Below are positions 58,522 to 64,000 of a DNA stretch of 64,000 nucleotides, one piece after another. Source of the DNA: Diplolepis rosae (taxonomy: Eukaryota; Arthropoda; Insecta; Hymenoptera; Diplolepididae); the NCBI GenBank assembly GCA_030998225.1, contig JAPYXD010000450.1, forward strand, positions 682,001 through 746,000, in the 5' to 3' direction. The position numbers and the translations under genes were made by a program. Within the stretch, counting starts at the first letter, position 1. Each line of letters opens with the position of its first letter. The notes below the pieces were generated by a model. The model searched no databases. It was not told the origin of the DNA and saw only the letters and a list, made by a program, of their open reading frames with translations.

Positions 58522-58899
58522 ATGGGATTTTTAAATCATGTAGAAATTTTAAGAAACTTCATGATAAAATATGGACTGCCGTTACCGCAATATACAGTCT
58601 ATCCTGATCCGAATTCGAAAACAAACTCATTTTTTCTCGCACAAATTAATATAAATGAACATTTCGTTATACAAGCCGGCCCTACTAGTGAATTAGCAGA
58701 AAATAGAGCAGCTTTAAAATTATTATTACTACTAATAAGATCATACGAACTCTGCGACGAAAAATTTTATAATAATGATGATAAAAAAAGGCAAAAAACC
58801 AAAAATCAAAGTATTCAAACCTATCCAAGACCAAAATTAATACCTTGGGAAAATTCCTGTAGATTTTGTAACACTCAAATGCATGCTAGAAAAGAGTAA
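58522..58899 (+). CDS. Putative single-dsRBD protein (accessory ORF or detached third domain)
   Basis: A 125-codon ORF in a different frame from the preceding one. Residues about 6-70 read ILRNFMIKYGLPLPQYTVY, a FFLAQINI strand, then SELAENRAALKLLLLLI, again helix-strand-strand-strand-helix with the conserved AA of dsRBDs. The C-terminus has CRFCN, parallel to the CFKCG end of the previous ORF, so the two may be paralogues. No strong acceptor precedes its ATG. It may have been joined to the upstream ORF before a frameshift, or be translated from its own mRNA. Confidence 0.55.
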   Translation: MGFLNHVEILRNFMIKYGLPLPQYTVYPDPNSKTNSFFLAQININEHFVIQAGPTSELAENRAALKLLLLLIRSYELCDEKFYNNDDKKRQKTKNQSIQTYPRPKLIPWENSCRFCNTQMHARKE

Positions 58900-59096
58900 C
58901 GTAGACGAAATATTTTTAAAGTAGACAAACCAACCCAATTTCCCCCTCCAGTTCCACCAAGAAACTCCTCAACATTTAGTAGACTTTTTTCCCCTTTTCT
59001 CCAAAAAACTTCTAGACCTAAATCCAACCATATGTAAACATTCTATTTTATCCAATATTAATCCTACTTTTCTTTTTCAGCCTTCCGAGAAGCCTA

Positions 59097-60788
59097 ATGA
59101 ATTTCCTTAATCAACTAGCATCCAGAGTGGATTTAATTTTAATTCCACTCCTTTTCTCCAAAGCAGAAAAATACTTCATAGACTCACAATTTTCTCATTC
59201 TTCAGGGATTTATTTTGAAACAATTTCAAAAGTTCGTCTTTTTTCTGAAAAATATCATTTTATATCTTATATCGATATCTTTCAGCCAGACGTACTTAAA
59301 TACAATATAATAGATTTCTCACATAAATTATATGAATATTGCATACTCTCAAATATTGCAATAATTGTAATTTATACGATCATCAGACACAACTTGATTT
59401 TATAGAACAACACATCAACTATTTTCTTGAAGAAATATCATTTATATCTAGACAAGCTCGTAATATCACGAATATTTCTAACACTAATGATCCATTCTTG
59501 CAACAGATACAAAAAGTAATTTTAGAATTAAGAATGAGACATGAAACCTCCCTTTACTGACCCAAAGAAAATTTATTTCTACTCCCAAATCCATTTTTCC
59601 AAAAAGTTAAAAATCTTTAATCAAAACTTGATAACATTATGACCTACAAAAAATGGCATAATTCTCAAAAAGATCCAAATATTCACCTATATCAAATATT
59701 AGCAGCAAATTGGCTTAAAGACCTGCATGAAATTTCTCAATCTTTTCTTTTACTCCTTGACCAACTTACAGAGAAGCTATTACCCATGCCGCAACTAATT
59801 TATGGCACCCTATGCTACTTCCTGATACCTTTTTAGACTTCAAATCTAACAAAAAAGACCCACACCTTTCAACATCCCTTTTTTCTAAAGTCCTTCCAAT
59901 TTCTAAAATACAATACTTCTTATTCGATAAGTACTGGATTTTTATTATGACTATACCAATCCCATCTGCTAAAGAATTTCAATTATTTAAACCACATCCA
60001 ATTCCAATACATCTTAATTTCAATACTGACGTAATTTCCTCTATTTACATAAAACCTCAAAATTCTTATTTCGCAATTTCTTCAAATAACCAATCATACT
60101 TTACAACAAATGAAAATTTCCTCAATGCATGTTATCAAAATGGATTCCAAACATTTTGTCACCCACCAAGATCTATATCTAATATAGATAACAATCCTAT
60201 TTGTGAAACATCAATGTTTCTAAATTCTCCACCATACAAGTGTAAAATATTTATCAGTTTTAGTGAATATCCCTTTCTAACACCATTGCAATTTCATCAT
60301 GGATGGCTATACTCAACAATTTTCCCCGACAAATTTTCTTAACATGTCTAAAAAACTCTAAAACCTTAATCACACTCCAAGGAATAGGAATTTTGCAAAC
60401 AAAATTAGGTTGCAATCTAGATTCACCAACTCCATATTACCATCTTCAAAAGCATTTGAATATAATGGATAATTCAATTCCAGTCAGCAAATCAACTACT
60501 TCCCATGCTATAATTTCACCATTTTTATATAATATTTCCATTCAAGAGCCTCACTTACTAAAAAAGGTATTACTCCTTCTTCAGCAAAAAGAAGACATGC
60601 CATTATCAATCTTCGAAAACCATGTCTTTATCCTTAAAAAATATGCAAACATTCAAAAAATCGTTCCATCGATTTTTATTTCTAGTGCACATAAATTAAC
60701 ATTAGCACTAATCTTCATCACTTCATTTATGATTACAATTTTAGGATTATTACTATTGAAAATTCAAAAAATATCTAAAAAAAATTAA
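59097..60788 (+). pseudogene. env: Second envelope: Gypsy/baculovirus-F-like, multiply broken
   Basis: A strong acceptor (TACTTTTCTTTTTCAG, AG at 59079-59080) precedes ATG 59097 by 16 bases. Pieces lie at 59097-59405, 59339-59560, 59639-59836, 59812-60342 and 60303-60788, in shifting frames. The N-terminal part (IYFE.ISKVRL...YHFISYIDI) and the C-terminal half (IPIPSAKEFQLFKPHPIPI, spaced Cys, CETSMFL, WLYS, GIGILQTKLGC) follow the Env of Gypsy errantiviruses, a relative of baculovirus F proteins. It ends with a transmembrane helix (ALIFITSFMITILGLLLL). No furin site could be placed. At least three frameshifts and a stop make it inactive. Confidence 0.65.
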
Positions 60789-61220
60789 CAAAACGCCAAC
60801 ACGTATAGAACTTATACAAAAAAACTCCTTCAAGCTCAGTGACAAAACCTTTACTCACTGACTTAACATTTAACTTTGACTACGAATAATATGAAAATTC
60901 ACATTGAAATAAATTGCACAGAGTTTAGAATAAAATATAATATATATTAAATAACAAAATCAATACAAATCGTCATACATAAATCTATATAAATAAACAA
61001 ATATACACACTATGACTACCGTAGAAACATTATCACTATTATATAAACTAATATTTACAAAACATACAACACTACTACTACAATATACATAAATAACAAT
61101 AAATATACCGATAAACATCACACGAAACTTAAATATACAAAATTAGCTTAAAAATAATTCCTCGCAGTTGCCTCAATACTAAAAAAAAGAATAAAAATTT
61201 CTTATTAATACTATTTAATT
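60789..61220. other. A-rich non-coding stretch after the second env
   Basis: AT-rich with CA-type repeats; no ORF. A 3' LTR and polypurine tract were expected here and were not found. Confidence 0.5.
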
Positions 61221-62518
61221 TCAGTATCCAAAAGTAAAATTGACTGAATTTGCAAATATTACCTCTACAATCTCGTCGTTGACGAGACGATATCGTTGCT
61301 CATTTATTATAAATGGAGCCCCCTCCCGTTGATTATTCAAGATAACCTTCAGCAGGGCTTTATTTTTCTTCAACCTACTCGGGTTAACGTACATCCAATC
61401 TAGGGGCACCTTTATATTTTTGCCCCTGTATTCGAAGATACGATCCCTTTCAGTTATGGACATTGATGAATCCTGCCCAGTCCATTTTAAATTTTCGTTT
61501 CCTACCTAAAAACAAATACAATTAATAAATACAAATCTTGAGATAATTTTAGGTCTTACTGAAATTTAACACTCTCATTCACACTTACTCGTACGATTCG
61601 TCCTTCCTGTAATTTCCACCTCATGCCACCGGAAACAAAAGGACTCCTAAGATTTTTAAAATATGGCCTTATCCAATCGTCTATTTTCATACGACGATTG
61701 GATGATCATGCCAAAGGAGGTTGAAGAACGTTGTTCTCCAACTTTGGCAGCGCCCTCTTCAATCTCCGACCATCAGGCATCCACCGAATTCTGGCCGGAT
61801 CCAACTGTATACAAAAAATAATAAATATATCTAAGAATTATTCAAATATATACATTAGAGAAAAATTATCGTTTTAAATACTTACAATTTTCAGTTCATT
61901 CTTCTCATCAACTTCATAAAAAATATTCTTCAAATAGAAAGCACCAGCTATTCCATGGAAAGCTAGTTGCTTCCTCAGAGTATTAAGCAAAGTAACCCTC
62001 TCGTTAGCTGGAAATTCATTCCAGCCTAAGGGACATTTTATTAATACCCCCCCCCCCCCCCCCCACAAAAAATCTCTATTCTTTGTTTGTTGACTGGACC
62101 TAATTTCAGATTGACAGTCTACGGATTCATCTCTTACACCACTTTTATGTCTAAATTCTAAATCTACATTCTCTAACTCCATTATAATAGCACTGCTGTC
62201 TCTTGCTTCTCTATTACTCAATTCAATGTCATTTTCAATCAAACCTAACTCATGAATTAAATTATTATAATCACTCCTGTCCGCGACAATTCCATCTCTA
62301 ACTTCCTCAATCAATTTTTCTATGTCTATATCTTCACTACGCTCAAACTCTACGGAACTAAAATCAACTTCACTTAACAATTCAAAAATTTCCTCTATTT
62401 CAATCGCAAGTAATACTTCAAACTTGAAAGAAGAATCTACAAGACTAAATCTTAAAATCCAAGTTCTAACTCCTAACCATATTCCTCCTTCCATTTTCTT
62501 TTTTTTTTTTACGAGCAA
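61221..62518 (-). CDS. Three-exon gene of unknown function, possibly broken
   Basis: Minus strand: exon 1 62518-61886, exon 2 61804-61589, exon 3 61505-61221, with phase-0 GT-AG introns of 81 and 83 bases (donors ATT|GTAAGT and CGA|GTAAGT; acceptors TATACAG and TTTTTAG). The joined frame is about 377 residues. The first ATG is at 62518; a better context may be the Met at 62494. The N-terminal half is acidic. A conserved-looking domain starts near CPLGWNEFP in exon 1 and runs into exons 2 and 3, which hold PLDWMYVNPSRLKKNK and ending FTFGY. A TGA lies in exon 2 near 61705, and a G-run (62050-62068 on the plus strand) sits in exon 1, so this copy may be dead. No family recognised. Confidence 0.55.
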
Positions 62519-62710
62519 ATAGAGAAAATCCGTACTAATTTTCTAAGAACAATTTTGTTACCTTGTACCAAATAATCCCTTTTCGAACGAAACCTTTTTT
62601 TTATATATGACTCATAACTCTACTTTTGACCATCCCTTTATTCTATCTTCCTTTTACCCTTTTTTTTATATATAGACTCAAAGTCACCTTAGAAATTTTT
62701 TCAGATACAG
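62519..62710. other. Intergenic spacer
   Basis: T-rich sequence between the minus-strand gene and the hAT copy; it could hold that gene's promoter. AGATACAG (62703-62710) would be the hAT target site. Confidence 0.5.
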
Positions 62711-64000
62711 CAGTGTCTCCAGAACGTGGGATTTTTTGGCCCCCACCACGCTCCCATCTGGGAGAAACACATGCAAACGTGGCGTGTCAGTGTGTCGGCT
62801 CTGCTACACGCTGCGGTCACCAGCTTCGTGTAAAGCCGAAGGTGCACGAAGACGGACTTCGTTACAGTGCTCGAGTTTTCAAGTTATTTTTAGATTTCAC
62901 GCTTTCGTTTATCGAGTAGAAATTAAGAATTATATTTTTCTCGAGTACGTGCAAAAGAGGCGCGAAGCAGACGACGAATTTGAATTTACGAAGTATATAG
63001 TTCAAGAAATAACACTTTTCTTCAATTTCTTGAAGAAAGTCTGCATGAAATAAACATCAGTATGATCTTGGAAAATTTCATGAGGATTTCAACACTTCAA
63101 AAATAAACTTTCAGTGAAATTTAGTGACAATAAATGTATAAAATTTGAATCAATATATAATTTTCCATTCAAATTTATATACTTCTTACTAATTTTGTAC
63201 ATTTAACAATTTTTCAATTAGAACAATATTTTCTATCAAGATAAAATGAACATAAAATTCAAGTTCATAACTTATATTTTCAGTTATATGTTAGAAATAT
63301 TTTCATCTCACATTTTTGTAGCCTAAGCACAAACTTTTCATTCCAAAACTTAAAATCTCTACGGAAATGGAAAATTGTCTAATAGCAGTAGATAAATTAA
63401 AAAGCTAAAATATGTGTTTATTGGTATTTACATATTAACATATAAATATCAATCAACTTTAAATTTTACATAAAAATGTTCGTTCGAAGTGTTCAAATCT
63501 TGTTACAATTTGACAAGATTTTATGGAGGAGTGCAATCTTTTGGATGAAATATTTTGTAGTTCTTAATTTGTCTGTCCGTCTGAAATCGTAGTAAGATTT
63601 GAACAGTAAACAACAAATTTTCCAATAGAATTCAGGATCAATAATAATTGATTCAGGAAATACTTCAACTCTGTAGAGCATTTTTGTATTTCGAATTCAA
63701 AATGTGTGCTTAAGCCACAAAAAAGTAAACTGAAAATGTAGATATAAAACTACTTATGTCATGTTTATGTCTTCTTAATGGAAAATACTTTGCATATAAT
63801 TCTCTAATTCGATATTTTTGTAATGTATGAACATTCAAGAAATTGATAAATATTCCATCTTTTTATAGGAACTAAAAATTTCCGGATAATGCTTTGATTG
63901 AGAAAGCTAAAAATTTGTCAAATATTGATATAAATTGCAATTTTACAATTGCATTATTTTTCAAATATTTTAACATCTCTTCAATCTTGATAATTCTTAC
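62711..64000 (+). mobile_element. Second copy of the hAT element (left arm only; leaves the window)
   Basis: It begins CAGTGTCTCCAGAACGTGGG and is nearly identical to 7890-9179, with scattered substitutions. It is cut by the end of the window. Presence of a second copy confirms the terminus and shows that the long arm is a regular part of the family. Its 8-bp target should be AGATACAG. Confidence 0.9.

Larger units (their letters stand above)
47516..60788 (+). mobile_element. Endogenous retroelement 2: Gypsy-class, gag-pol-env plus dsRBD ORFs plus second env
   Basis: The order is 5' LTR, tRNA-Gly primer site, leader, gag, protease-RT-RNase H-linker-integrase, a chuvirus-like glycoprotein, two ORFs with dsRNA-binding domains and a Gypsy-type envelope. 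Gag and pol are clearly related to those of element A. No 3' LTR starting like the 5' one was found before 61200, so the right border is uncertain. At least four stops and several frameshifts inactivate gag, pol and both envelopes, while the first dsRBD ORF is open over 245 codons. That one insertion spans the whole region is inferred from consistent strand and composition, tight spacing and the acceptor-site pattern. Confidence 0.75.

Noticed and set aside
47516..60788. Integrated polydnavirus (bracovirus) segment
   Set aside because: Gag-pol-integrase-env order, LTR and primer site explain the region; no bracovirus gene families or excision motifs were recognised.

Overview
The window reads as AT-rich eukaryotic, almost certainly insect, genomic DNA. 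It has GT-AG introns, Jockey-type non-LTR retrotransposons, hAT, Tc1/mariner and Polinton remnants, and Gypsy-class endogenous retroviruses primed by tRNA-Gly. Hardly any host coding sequence is visible: a possible 3' end of a gene at 1-1790 and a three-exon minus-strand gene of unknown function at 61221-62518. The rest is a dense graveyard of nested mobile elements.

Layout. 1-1790: two putative terminal exons of a host gene, with a Tc1-like foldback element in the intron. About 2040-5780: a decayed Jockey-like LINE. 6835-35912: a second APE-type LINE split by a nest of insertions. That LINE was hit by a foldback/Mutator-like element (7469-34447, 9-bp target duplication gatagcgga). The foldback's left arm was hit by LTR retroelement A (7764-30388). 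Element A's 5' LTR was hit by a 9.4-kb hAT transposon (7890-17312, 8-bp duplication aaagggaa). The hAT has ~3-kb inverted arms and carries its own nearly complete transposase. 35913-47340: a run of MITE/foldback elements, a 1.84-kb insertion whose empty site is visible elsewhere in the window, hammerhead-like inverted repeats and a Polinton DNA polymerase pseudogene. 47516-60788: retroelement 2, the most informative locus. 61221-62518: the minus-strand gene. 62711-64000: a second copy of the hAT arm, running off the window.

Retroelement 2 and element A are relatives; gag, protease, RT and RNase H align by eye. Element 2 keeps the downstream half that A has lost: integrase, a glycoprotein resembling those of chuviruses (Jingchuvirales), two ORFs with three double-stranded-RNA-binding-like domains, and then a second, decayed Gypsy/baculovirus-F-type envelope. 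Acceptor-like sites lie just before the ATG of the first glycoprotein and of the first dsRBD ORF, and 16 nt before the ATG of the second envelope. The layout therefore resembles a complex retrovirus with spliced accessory genes. A dsRNA-binding product is a natural candidate for shielding replication from insect RNAi. All copies here carry stops and frameshifts, so these loci are fossils.

Limits: no alignment or database search was run. Family names come from motifs and domain order. Boundaries marked approximate come from reading inverted repeats and target duplications by eye.
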